Positions 1 to 6,073 of a stretch of DNA of 12,172 nt are shown in pieces (the stretch's first letter is position 1; the number at the start of each line of letters is the position of its first letter). The position numbers and the translations under genes were made by a program. The notes under the pieces are model-generated. The model ran no database searches, had not been told where the DNA came from, and saw nothing but the letters and a program-made list of their open reading frames with translations. Origin of the DNA: PWPR01 sp964497955 (GTDB lineage: Bacteria; Bacillota; UBA994; PWPR01); NCBI GenBank assembly GCA_964497955.1, contig CAZCFQ010000056.1:1-12172 (forward strand). The letters run 5' to 3'.

Positions 1-452
1 AAATAAATACTTTGATTATTTAAAACTTCCTTTTCTACTTCTCCATTTTTAAGTACCACTTTACCTTTTAATACATAAATAAAAATATCCGCAAAATTAG
101 GTTCTACATCTCTTATTTTGCCCTTTGGCTTAAGAAAAACTAACATTGGTTCCATGGCATTTTTTTGAGCATTTGGTACAAGCCAATTGATCTTTGATCC
201 ATCTTCTAAATATTGAATAAACACATCTTCTTTTCTAAAAACATTTTGCTTACTTAAATTATCATCAAAAAACTCTGCTATATCTGTTCCTAAAACTAAT
301 AGGATGTCCATTAAAGTAGCTATTGAGGGACTGGTTAAGTCATTTTCAAGTTGTGATATAAAACCTTTAGATAACTCACATCTCCCTGCTAATTCTTCTT
401 GGGTTAATCCTTGTTGAATTCTTAAATTTTTTATTTTCTTTCCAATTTCCAT
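1..452 (-). CDS. XRE-family regulator with C-terminal cupin domain (partial, 3' end outside window)
   Basis: Translating the minus strand from the ATG at 452-450 gives about 150 residues open to the window edge. Residues 5-60 form an XRE helix-turn-helix: a GLTQEELAGRCELS stretch, then the recognition helix with FISQLEND and the typical SPSIATLMDILLVLG tail. From about residue 80 a beta-rich segment follows, ending in IFIYVLKGKVVLKNGE, the start of a small cupin barrel. This HTH-cupin layout is shared by the PuuR-like regulators, which often control polyamine or amino-acid genes; the target here is unknown because the downstream neighbours are not in the window. The usual cupin metal-binding histidines are absent from the visible part (EPNFADIF stands where an HxH would be), suggesting a metal-free ligand pocket. 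The upstream purine stretch GAGAGTGA is only a weak ribosome site. The gene diverges from the B12 sensor at 627, so it could regulate that operon, but this is inference. Confidence 0.85.
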   Translation of the reverse strand, partial: MEIGKKIKNLRIQQGLTQEELAGRCELSKGFISQLENDLTSPSIATLMDILLVLGTDIAEFFDDNLSKQNVFRKEDVFIQYLEDGSKINWLVPNAQKNAMEPMLVFLKPKGKIRDVEPNFADIFIYVLKGKVVLKNGEVEKEVLNNQSIY

Positions 453-626
453 TTAAAGTCACTCTCATTCTTATTCTTAAGTTTATTATTACTAATTATT
501 ATTCTTATATTTATTAAACATTAATAGAATACTCTTTTTATAAATATAAGTCAATATGAATATGCAATATTATTTTTTAACAATTTTTGCTATAATTATA
601 TTATTAGACTAGTTAGGAGAATTAAA
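453..626. promoter_or_regulatory. Divergent intergenic region with operator-like inverted repeat
   Basis: This very AT-rich spacer of 174 bases lies between the XRE-cupin gene (minus) and the B12 sensor (plus). A perfect inverted repeat, TATTAA-ACA-TTAATA, sits at 512-526 and is a possible operator for the divergent XRE protein. AT-richness makes chance symmetry likely, so this is weak. A clear promoter element for the plus-strand operon is listed separately. No riboswitch-like structure, including any B12 box, was recognised. Confidence 0.35.
588..596 (+). promoter_or_regulatory. Extended -10 promoter of the B12 sensor-cyclase operon
   Basis: The nonamer TGCTATAAT is a perfect extended -10 (TGn plus TATAAT) lying 30 bases before the ATG at 627. 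No good -35 is present at the expected distance, which is usual for extended -10 promoters. An AGGAG ribosome site follows at 615-619, seven bases before the start codon. Confidence 0.6.
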
Positions 627-1667
627 ATGTTAAAAGATGCTTATTTTGTTATTACAGAAAACATTGATAAGCTTTCAGAAATGGCTTTAAATTATCAGTT
701 CAATAAATCCCCTCAATTAAAAGAAAGACTATCTAAAAAACAGTTGGAAATTAGTCTAGAAGATACTAAACATCATCTTAATTATTTGAGTGAGGCTGTT
801 GCATATAATGATATTGATATATTTGTAAATTATGCTAAATGGGTAAAGCATTTATTTGAAAACAGGAACATTCCTTTAATATGGTTTACTAATAGTCTAA
901 TTGCTATAAATCATATTTTAACTCATGAAAAAGAAATCGAGATTACAAGCACTTTTATTGAAGCAGCTATAGAGGCTATTAGGAAGAAAGACCATCTTGA
1001 TACATACATTGACACTTCTACAGATATAGGTCAATACACAAGGAAATACACTGATTATTTACTTAAAGCAGATAAGCAAAAGGCTAGTGAGCTAATTAAT
1101 GAAATGATTGATCAAGGCTATACAGTTGAAGAGATTTATTTGAATGTATTTACAAAATCTCAATATGAGATTGGTTTATTGTGGCATACAAATGAGATTT
1201 CTGTTGCCGTAGAACATTATTGCACTGCAGCTACACAAATGATTATGTCACAACTATATCCGCTTATTTTTAGTACTCCAAAAGAAGATAAGAAAGTGAT
1301 AGTTGCTTGTACTAAAAATGAGTTGCATGAACTAGGAGCTAGGATGGTTGCAGATATTTTAGAACTTTATGGTTGGCAAACATATTATATTGGTGCACAA
1401 AGTCATTATGAAAGTGTTATAGAAACTATTAGAGAGTTTCAGCCAGATATAATCGCTATATCTGCTACTATTAGTTATCATCTATCAGAAGTCGAAGAGT
1501 TAATTGAGTTTATAAGAGTCAACCAGGATTTTGATGATATAAAGATTATAGTTGGCGGAAGACCTTTTAACGAAAATAATGATTTATTCAAAAGAATTGG
1601 AGCAGATGGTTATGCAAAAGATGCTATCGACGCAGTTGCCTTATGTGAGGAGTTATTAAAAAAATGA
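627..1667 (+). CDS. Cobalamin-binding sensor protein, CarH/photocobilin-like, lacking a DNA-binding domain
   Basis: 346 residues. Residues 1-140 are a mostly helical domain I cannot assign; it has no HTH. Residues about 150-215 look like the four-helix B12 cap, and 220-346 like the Rossmann B12-binding domain. W186, E196 and H197 form W-x9-E-H, the spacing of the CarH photoreceptor cap motif (Trp131, Glu141, His142). The lower-ligand motif is E-L-H234-E-L-G237 (E/DxHxxG), with SATIS at about 281-285, GG near 312-313 and a final GADGYAKDA segment. In CarH and LitR these residues hold adenosylcobalamin and respond to light. Corrinoid proteins of methyltransferases share the DxHxxG fold but not Wx9EH. 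No methyltransferase partner is nearby, and the stop overlaps the diguanylate cyclase start (ATGA at 1664-1667), implying translational coupling and a signalling role. Light sensing is inferred; oxygen or corrinoid sensing is the main alternative. Confidence 0.82.
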   Translation: MLKDAYFVITENIDKLSEMALNYQFNKSPQLKERLSKKQLEISLEDTKHHLNYLSEAVAYNDIDIFVNYAKWVKHLFENRNIPLIWFTNSLIAINHILTHEKEIEITSTFIEAAIEAIRKKDHLDTYIDTSTDIGQYTRKYTDYLLKADKQKASELINEMIDQGYTVEEIYLNVFTKSQYEIGLLWHTNEISVAVEHYCTAATQMIMSQLYPLIFSTPKEDKKVIVACTKNELHELGARMVADILELYGWQTYYIGAQSHYESVIETIREFQPDIIAISATISYHLSEVEELIEFIRVNQDFDDIKIIVGGRPFNENNDLFKRIGADGYAKDAIDAVALCEELLKK

Positions 1668-2626
1668 TTAATTATGCGTTCTTTACATGTGACTGGAACA
1701 CCACAATAAAAAACATTATTCATTCAACACTAGATAGTAAACTGATCTATGTGGGAAAACCTTTGTATACTGTTTTTCACAAAAATAGCCAGAAGAAAGT
1801 ATTAAACTTTTGCAAAGATATCAAAAAAAATAATTTTTCTTATGGATGGGATTTGAATATTGAGCAAAATAATGAAATTGTTAATATGATTCTAAGTGGT
1901 GCAATAATTGATAATAAGATTTTAATAGCACTTACTGAAAAAGATACTTCTATTTCTAAGTATTATGAAGAAATGCTAAGAGTAAATAATCAGCAAATAA
2001 ATCAAATTAGAGTCTTACAACAAAAGCTTGCAAGCTTTGAAGACAATTTGGCTACACAATTTGATGAAATTAGTAAACTGAATAATGAACTTATAAACAC
2101 AAAGAGACTATTAGAACAAAAAAATGCTTCTTTAGAACAATTGAATAATAGATTAGAAAGAATCTCAACTACAGATGAGTTGACTAAACTATATAATAGA
2201 AGGTACTTTTTTGATAATATAAAAAGTGAAATAAGTCGAGCTAAACGAATGAATTATACCGTTACTCTTCTATCAATTGATATCAATAATTTTAAAAGAG
2301 TGAATGATACTTTAGGTCACTTAGCTGGTGACAAATTACTTAAAAAGCTAGCGTGTATTATACAGGAAAAAATAAGAGATGGACTAGACATACCTTTTAG
2401 GTTTGGCGGTGATGAGTTTTTAATACTATTATCTGATTGCAACAAAGATCAAGCTTTGATCATTGCTAAAAGAATTGATTCCCAGTTTAAAAGCCATACT
2501 GAAATTGCTTCACTTGCATATGGCGTTAAAGAATTAGATTTAGATAACCCAAATATTGAAAATCTATTACTAGAAGCTGACAAAAACATGTATAAACACA
2601 AAGAAAAAATCAAGAAGCGAGAATAG
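1664..2626 (+). CDS. Diguanylate cyclase (GGDEF) with N-terminal PAS-like domain and coiled coil
   Basis: 320 residues, predicted soluble, making c-di-GMP from two GTP. Residues 1-95 form a compact alpha/beta domain that looks PAS-like (LIYVGKPLYTVF, then GWDLNI and KILIALTEKD strands); this assignment is tentative. Residues about 100-167 are a long Gln/Asn/Leu-rich coiled coil, a typical signal-relaying stalk. The GGDEF domain spans about 168-317: TTDELTKLYNRRYF at its start, the metal-binding Asp in SIDINNF (D206), and an intact active-site GGDEF at 248-252 preceded by RF. The product-inhibition site (RxxD five residues before GGDEF) is not canonical: the R position is D239 and an Arg lies one residue earlier (R238), so feedback inhibition may be weak. 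It overlaps the B12 sensor gene by four bases, with which it probably forms one signalling unit. There is no transmembrane segment and no EAL domain. Confidence 0.9.
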   Translation: MINYAFFTCDWNTTIKNIIHSTLDSKLIYVGKPLYTVFHKNSQKKVLNFCKDIKKNNFSYGWDLNIEQNNEIVNMILSGAIIDNKILIALTEKDTSISKYYEEMLRVNNQQINQIRVLQQKLASFEDNLATQFDEISKLNNELINTKRLLEQKNASLEQLNNRLERISTTDELTKLYNRRYFFDNIKSEISRAKRMNYTVTLLSIDINNFKRVNDTLGHLAGDKLLKKLACIIQEKIRDGLDIPFRFGGDEFLILLSDCNKDQALIIAKRIDSQFKSHTEIASLAYGVKELDLDNPNIENLLLEADKNMYKHKEKIKKRE

Positions 2627-2648
2627 CACTCGATTCTTGATTTATTTT
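2609..2648. terminator. Bidirectional Rho-independent terminator between convergent operons
   Basis: Arms at 2609-2621 and 2629-2641 pair over 13 positions with one mismatch around a seven-base loop, followed by TTATTTTTTT on the plus strand. An A-run precedes the left arm and becomes a U-run on the minus strand. It overlaps the cyclase stop codon (2624-2626) and lies just past the stop of the minus-strand operon at 2650, so it probably ends both. Confidence 0.8.
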
Positions 2649-2649
2649 T

Positions 2650-3207
2650 TTATAACCCTATACTCTCTAAGTAATACAAGAAAAGGACTAATACAAAGCT
2701 AAATGGTATTGTGTAAATCAAAGGATGATACTTCATTTCATTGAAAAAGGATCTTTCACTAAATTTATCTTTAGTAACAATTTTTACATCTTTTAACTTC
2801 TTATAAAGTGATGCAAACAGGCCAGATCCGAGAATAATTCCAACTACTCCTCCTATTAAACCATCAATATTACCACTACCAACTGCTCCAGCTACAGTTC
2901 CTGGGCAATATCCTAATGTACCAAACCCAATTCCAAATAAAAGTCCCCCAATTATTGAAGTTTTTATAGATCCACCTTTTGGCTGCAATTTAATTTTTCC
3001 AGTTGGTAATACTATACTTATTAAAAGCATAGTCGTTATTACTGCAGCGAGCATAATTTTTAGTACAGTAAAGTCTATCAATCTAAGTTGGTTTATTATG
3101 ACTTCATATCTAGTTACTCCACCTTTTTGTAAGAGAAAACCAAATATAATACCAAATAAAAAACCCATAAATAGTTGTAGTTTCTTGTTAGCATATAATT
3201 TATTCAT
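2650..3207 (-). CDS. YeeE/YedE-family half-transporter, PmpB-like (DUF6691 type)
   Basis: 185 residues, hydrophobic, with about five membrane segments (near 11-27, 48-67, 84-105, 112-134 and 163-181). Residues 90-110 carry the family signature GFGTLGYCPGT with C101, matching the second half of YeeE/YedE sulfur-transport proteins (Sulf_transp family). In full-length thiosulfate transporters such as TsuA, conserved cysteines line the path for the sulfur ion; C101 is the likely counterpart. PmpA/PmpB-type pairs split the fold into two short proteins encoded side by side, as here. The gene starts 11 bases after the PmpA-like stop, and its AGGAGG site overlaps that stop. It is the last gene of the operon with the CstB-like enzyme. 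Transport of thiosulfate or another sulfur species is inferred from family and context; a selenium role is possible for distant relatives but less supported. Confidence 0.85.
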   Translation of the reverse strand: MNKLYANKKLQLFMGFLFGIIFGFLLQKGGVTRYEVIINQLRLIDFTVLKIMLAAVITTMLLISIVLPTGKIKLQPKGGSIKTSIIGGLLFGIGFGTLGYCPGTVAGAVGSGNIDGLIGGVVGIILGSGLFASLYKKLKDVKIVTKDKFSERSFFNEMKYHPLIYTIPFSFVLVLFLYYLESIGL

Positions 3208-3218
3208 TGATTATCCTC

Positions 3219-3731
3219 CTAAAATCCAAAAATAATTCCAGCAGATAAGATTCCACCTATGAAGAAACATATCGCAGCAACCCAGCTTATTATTGAAAGT
3301 TGTGACGCTCCACTTATACCATGTCCGCTAGTACAGCCACCAGCTAGCCTTGCTCCAAAACCCATAACCATTCCACCAAAAATAGCTACTAAAATTCTTG
3401 TAAATAAACTAGCTGAAACTAAATCTGTCCATAATTTAGGAATAACTATAAACTCAAAGGATCCACTTAAATTTGAAGAGATAAATGATCCTACTACAAT
3501 ACCTATTACCAACATCCATCCCCAATCAACTTTGGGAGTTTTAATTTTGTAATATTCATTTTCTTCAACATCTTTTTTATTATATATTTTTTTAATCATT
3601 CCACTTGTTTTTACATATGAAGTAGAAGCACCTAGAAACTTCTTTGAAATTATCAAAGTTAAAAAGTTTAAAACGCCAATTAAAACGCCTACGACATATG
3701 GTGACCAAGTTACTTCTCTTAAATAATCCAT
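3219..3731 (-). CDS. YeeE/YedE-family half-transporter, PmpA-like
   Basis: 170 residues, with membrane segments near 12-30, 72-88, 110-128 and 146-168. Residues 122-141 hold the signature GFGARLAGGCTSGHGISG with C133 and H137, the hallmark of the first half of YeeE/YedE (Sulf_transp) proteins. Together with the following GYCPGT protein it would make one complete transporter with two conserved cysteine motifs. The ATG is three bases after the stop of the CstB-like gene, and its AAGGAG ribosome site lies inside the end of that gene, so translation is probably coupled. Similar pairs sit beside beta-lactamase-like sulfur hydrolases in the PigS/BigR-regulated cassettes of proteobacteria, which deal with sulfide stress. 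Substrate (thiosulfate, sulfide or persulfide) is inferred. No ArsR-type regulator of that kind is seen here. Confidence 0.85.
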   Translation of the reverse strand: MDYLREVTWSPYVVGVLIGVLNFLTLIISKKFLGASTSYVKTSGMIKKIYNKKDVEENEYYKIKTPKVDWGWMLVIGIVVGSFISSNLSGSFEFIVIPKLWTDLVSASLFTRILVAIFGGMVMGFGARLAGGCTSGHGISGASQLSIISWVAAICFFIGGILSAGIIFGF

Positions 3732-3734
3732 TAA

Positions 3735-5102
3735 TTAATCCTCTCCTTGAAGATATTTATCGTAACTTTTCATTCCCCCTGCAATATTATATATATTGTC
3801 TATACCTTTCATCTTTAAGATACTAGCACCTACACTCGACCTATTTCCTGAATTGCAAACTAAAATATAGTCTTTTTCCATATCCAACTCGTTATATCTT
3901 TCTCTTAACTCAGGAGTTGGGATATTGATTGCTCCTTGAATATGTGATTCTTCATAAGCTGATGTCTCTCTTGTATCAATTACAAAATATCCATCTTCTT
4001 CAATCAATTCCAGTGCCTCAAATATATTTAGTTGATCAACGTAATCAACGGTATATCCATTAGAAACCCATTTATCTATTCCACCTTTTAGATATCCAAC
4101 TGTTTTATCTAATCCAACTCTATGTAACCACATCATTGTTTCATAAACTTGATCATCACTATCAGCTATTAATAAGATATCTTTATCATATGGCACTATC
4201 CAACCAGCAAATATTGGTAAATTGCCATCAAAAGCATTGCTATATGATCCTGGAATATGTGCTCCCCCAAAAGCAATATAGCTCCTTACATCAACAATAA
4301 CTGTTTCGCCATCCATATATTTATCGTAAAATTCATCAGCATTCATAGCTTTTAGCGGAGGTAACTCATCAATTGTGATAGGGCCTTGTCGATTAAAATC
4401 ACTACAAAGAGCAAAATGATCTGGAACTTCAGGCATTCCTTCTGTCAAAGCTGTAATAAACTCTTGTCTATCCTTAATTTGTAAAATTGAACTAAAACGC
4501 TTTTCAATCCCAATAGTACTTCTATATTTTGATGCCATAGCTTTACCACAAAGAGAACCAGCTCCATGTGCAGGATAAACCTCACAATAATCTGGTAATG
4601 ACATTAATTTATCTAGACTATCAAACAATTTGTCTGCTAGTTCTTCTTTTCTTTCTGGGAATAAATCTGGTCGTCCAACATCTCCTACAAAAAGAGTGTC
4701 ACCTGTGAAAACACCAATAGGAGTGTCTGCCCTAGACATATCAGTAACAACATAACTAATATGTTCAGGAGTATGTCCTGGTGTTTCCAATATCTCAAAT
4801 TTAATATCTTCAAGATTAAAAGAATCTCCTTCTACTAACTCAATCGCATCAAAACTAGCACTTGCTGATTTTGGCATATATATATCAGCCCCTGTTTCTT
4901 TAGCTAAATCCATATGTCCTGACACAAAATCTGCATGCAAATGAGTTTGGATTATGTGTGTTATTTTGACATTTCTTTTATATGCTTCTTGCAGATATCT
5001 ATCAACATCTCTTGCTGGGTCTACTACCGCACAATTTTCCTTACCTATTACCATATACGAACTGTGAGCGATCTTTTCTACATAAAAATGTTTAATTAAC
5101 AT
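3735..5102 (-). CDS. CstB-like persulfide dioxygenase-rhodanese fusion (MBL fold plus two rhodanese domains)
   Basis: 455 residues from the ATG at 5102, chosen because AAGGAG lies just upstream; the frame stays open for 25 more codons but those run into the channel gene. Residues 1-235 are an MBL-fold hydrolase of the ETHE1/persulfide dioxygenase type: H54-L-H56-A-D58, GHTPEH with H110, FTGDTLF with D135, and YPAHG with H179. H54, H110 and D135 should bind the single iron. Residues about 255-350 are a rhodanese fold without the catalytic cysteine (IADSDDQ at the loop). Residues 360-452 are an intact rhodanese with C416 in CNSGNRSS. This order, dioxygenase, pseudo-rhodanese, rhodanese, is that of Staphylococcus aureus CstB, which oxidises low-molecular-weight persulfides and releases thiosulfate. 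The neighbouring YeeE/YedE pair could export or move the product. Cytoplasmic; no signal peptide. Confidence 0.9.
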   Translation of the reverse strand: MLIKHFYVEKIAHSSYMVIGKENCAVVDPARDVDRYLQEAYKRNVKITHIIQTHLHADFVSGHMDLAKETGADIYMPKSASASFDAIELVEGDSFNLEDIKFEILETPGHTPEHISYVVTDMSRADTPIGVFTGDTLFVGDVGRPDLFPERKEELADKLFDSLDKLMSLPDYCEVYPAHGAGSLCGKAMASKYRSTIGIEKRFSSILQIKDRQEFITALTEGMPEVPDHFALCSDFNRQGPITIDELPPLKAMNADEFYDKYMDGETVIVDVRSYIAFGGAHIPGSYSNAFDGNLPIFAGWIVPYDKDILLIADSDDQVYETMMWLHRVGLDKTVGYLKGGIDKWVSNGYTVDYVDQLNIFEALELIEEDGYFVIDTRETSAYEESHIQGAINIPTPELRERYNELDMEKDYILVCNSGNRSSVGASILKMKGIDNIYNIAGGMKSYDKYLQGED

Positions 5103-5118
5103 AACTATCTCCTTTTCT

Positions 5119-5910
5119 TTACTGGTGTAAATAAATATCCATATGTGGATATGGTATTGATATCTCTTCTTTGTCAAATCTCTTCTTAACTTCTTCTAAT
5201 AGTTCAAACTTTAAATCTCTATAATCACTACTTAAAACCCAAGTTCTTGATGTAATAAAAACTGCACTATCACCATGACCTGAAACTACTACTGTTGGCT
5301 CGGGATCATTTAATATTAACTTATTTTTATTTAATACATCGAACAATACTCTTTTTACTTTGTCAATATCTTGTTCATAACCAACTCCAAACTCAAGGTC
5401 TAACCTTCTAGTACCTTTTGTAGAATAATTTATAATACTAGAATTTGATAAATCTCCATTTGGGATTATAATTGTCTTATTATCTACTGTTATTAGAGTT
5501 GTATTGAATATATTTATAGCTTCTACTCTTCCAGAATGGCCAGCAACCTCTACAAAATCTCCAACTTTAAACATCCTTAATGTTAAAAGTAAGACTCCAC
5601 CAGCAAAGTTTGATAACGCTCCTTCAAAAGCTAACCCTATTGCAAATGAAGCTGCACCTAAAATGGCAACAAAAGATGTAACCTCAACCCCTGCTTGTTG
5701 TATTGCAGAAATTGCAATTAGTACTTTCAAAACTACATCAACCATTGATAAAATAAAAGGCCTTAATGTCACATCAATACTTGATTTATTCAAAAACTTA
5801 CTTATAATTTTTTTTACCCACTTAACTACTTTAAAACCAATATATACTATTAACAAAGCAATAATAAACTTGAAAGCATATGTTTGCAATAAATTCACAA
5901 AGTTATTCAA
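5119..5910 (-). CDS. MscS-family small-conductance mechanosensitive channel
   Basis: 263 residues starting at TTG (5910-5908), chosen because a perfect AGGAGG lies at 5917-5922 with a six-base spacer and no better start is nearby. Membrane helices near 12-31, 52-70 and 79-113; the last, rich in Gly and Ala (GAASFAIGLAFEGALSNFAGG), is the pore-lining TM3. A beta domain follows with FKVGDFVEVAGHSGRVEAI and the family motif IIIPNGDLSNSSIINYS at about 147-163, then an alpha/beta vestibule domain to the end. Length matches typical MscS proteins. MscS channels open under membrane tension and release solutes during osmotic downshock. Here the gene leads a sulfur-detoxification operon, with the CstB-like start only 16 bases past its stop, so co-transcription is likely. 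A specific role with sulfur solutes is speculative. Confidence 0.93.
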   Translation of the reverse strand: MNNFVNLLQTYAFKFIIALLIVYIGFKVVKWVKKIISKFLNKSSIDVTLRPFILSMVDVVLKVLIAISAIQQAGVEVTSFVAILGAASFAIGLAFEGALSNFAGGVLLLTLRMFKVGDFVEVAGHSGRVEAINIFNTTLITVDNKTIIIPNGDLSNSSIINYSTKGTRRLDLEFGVGYEQDIDKVKRVLFDVLNKNKLILNDPEPTVVVSGHGDSAVFITSRTWVLSSDYRDLKFELLEEVKKRFDKEEISIPYPHMDIYLHQ

Positions 5911-6073
5911 AATAGCCCTCCTAAGAATATTTGTACTTCTTATTATACATTAAGCTATACTTTTATGTTAGTAAATTTTTGCAAAGATAAGCTCAAGACT
6001 ACATATTTAAAACATAAATCTTCACACAATCAGATTTTTCTGATAGTATTCTATTAGAATAAGGAGAATTAAC
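5911..6073. promoter_or_regulatory. Divergent promoter region with two inverted repeats
   Basis: This 163-base spacer separates the sulfur operon (minus) from the LTA-synthase-like gene (plus). For the minus strand, a perfect TATAAT is read at 5947-5942, about 32 bases before the TTG start; its -35 is weak. For the plus strand, a possible pair is TTTGCA at 5978-5983 and TACATA at 6000-6005 (16-base spacer). Two perfect inverted repeats lie close to the plus gene: ATCAGA-TTTT-TCTGAT at 6029-6044 and ATTCTA-T-TAGAAT at 6048-6060, the latter touching the AAGGAG ribosome site at 6061-6066. Both could be operators. Confidence 0.45.

Noticed and set aside
453..626. Cobalamin riboswitch upstream of the B12 sensor
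   Set aside because: The spacer is short and almost purely AT-rich, with no B12-box-like conserved segment.
1665..1667. UGA at the end of the B12-sensor gene as a possible second selenocysteine codon
   Set aside because: The frame beyond ends within about 15 codons, the domain is already complete, and the UGA is part of the ATGA overlap with the cyclase start.
3902..4940. Phe59 replacing the last His of the HxHxDH motif in the CstB-like enzyme as a defect
   Set aside because: HADF is, as I recall, the normal form in MBL-rhodanese fusions, and the three iron ligands expected from ETHE1 (H54, H110, D135) are present.
5103..5177. A 25-codon upstream extension of the CstB-like gene
   Set aside because: It overlaps the end of the MscS gene, has no family similarity, and a good AAGGAG site sits just before the ATG at 5102.
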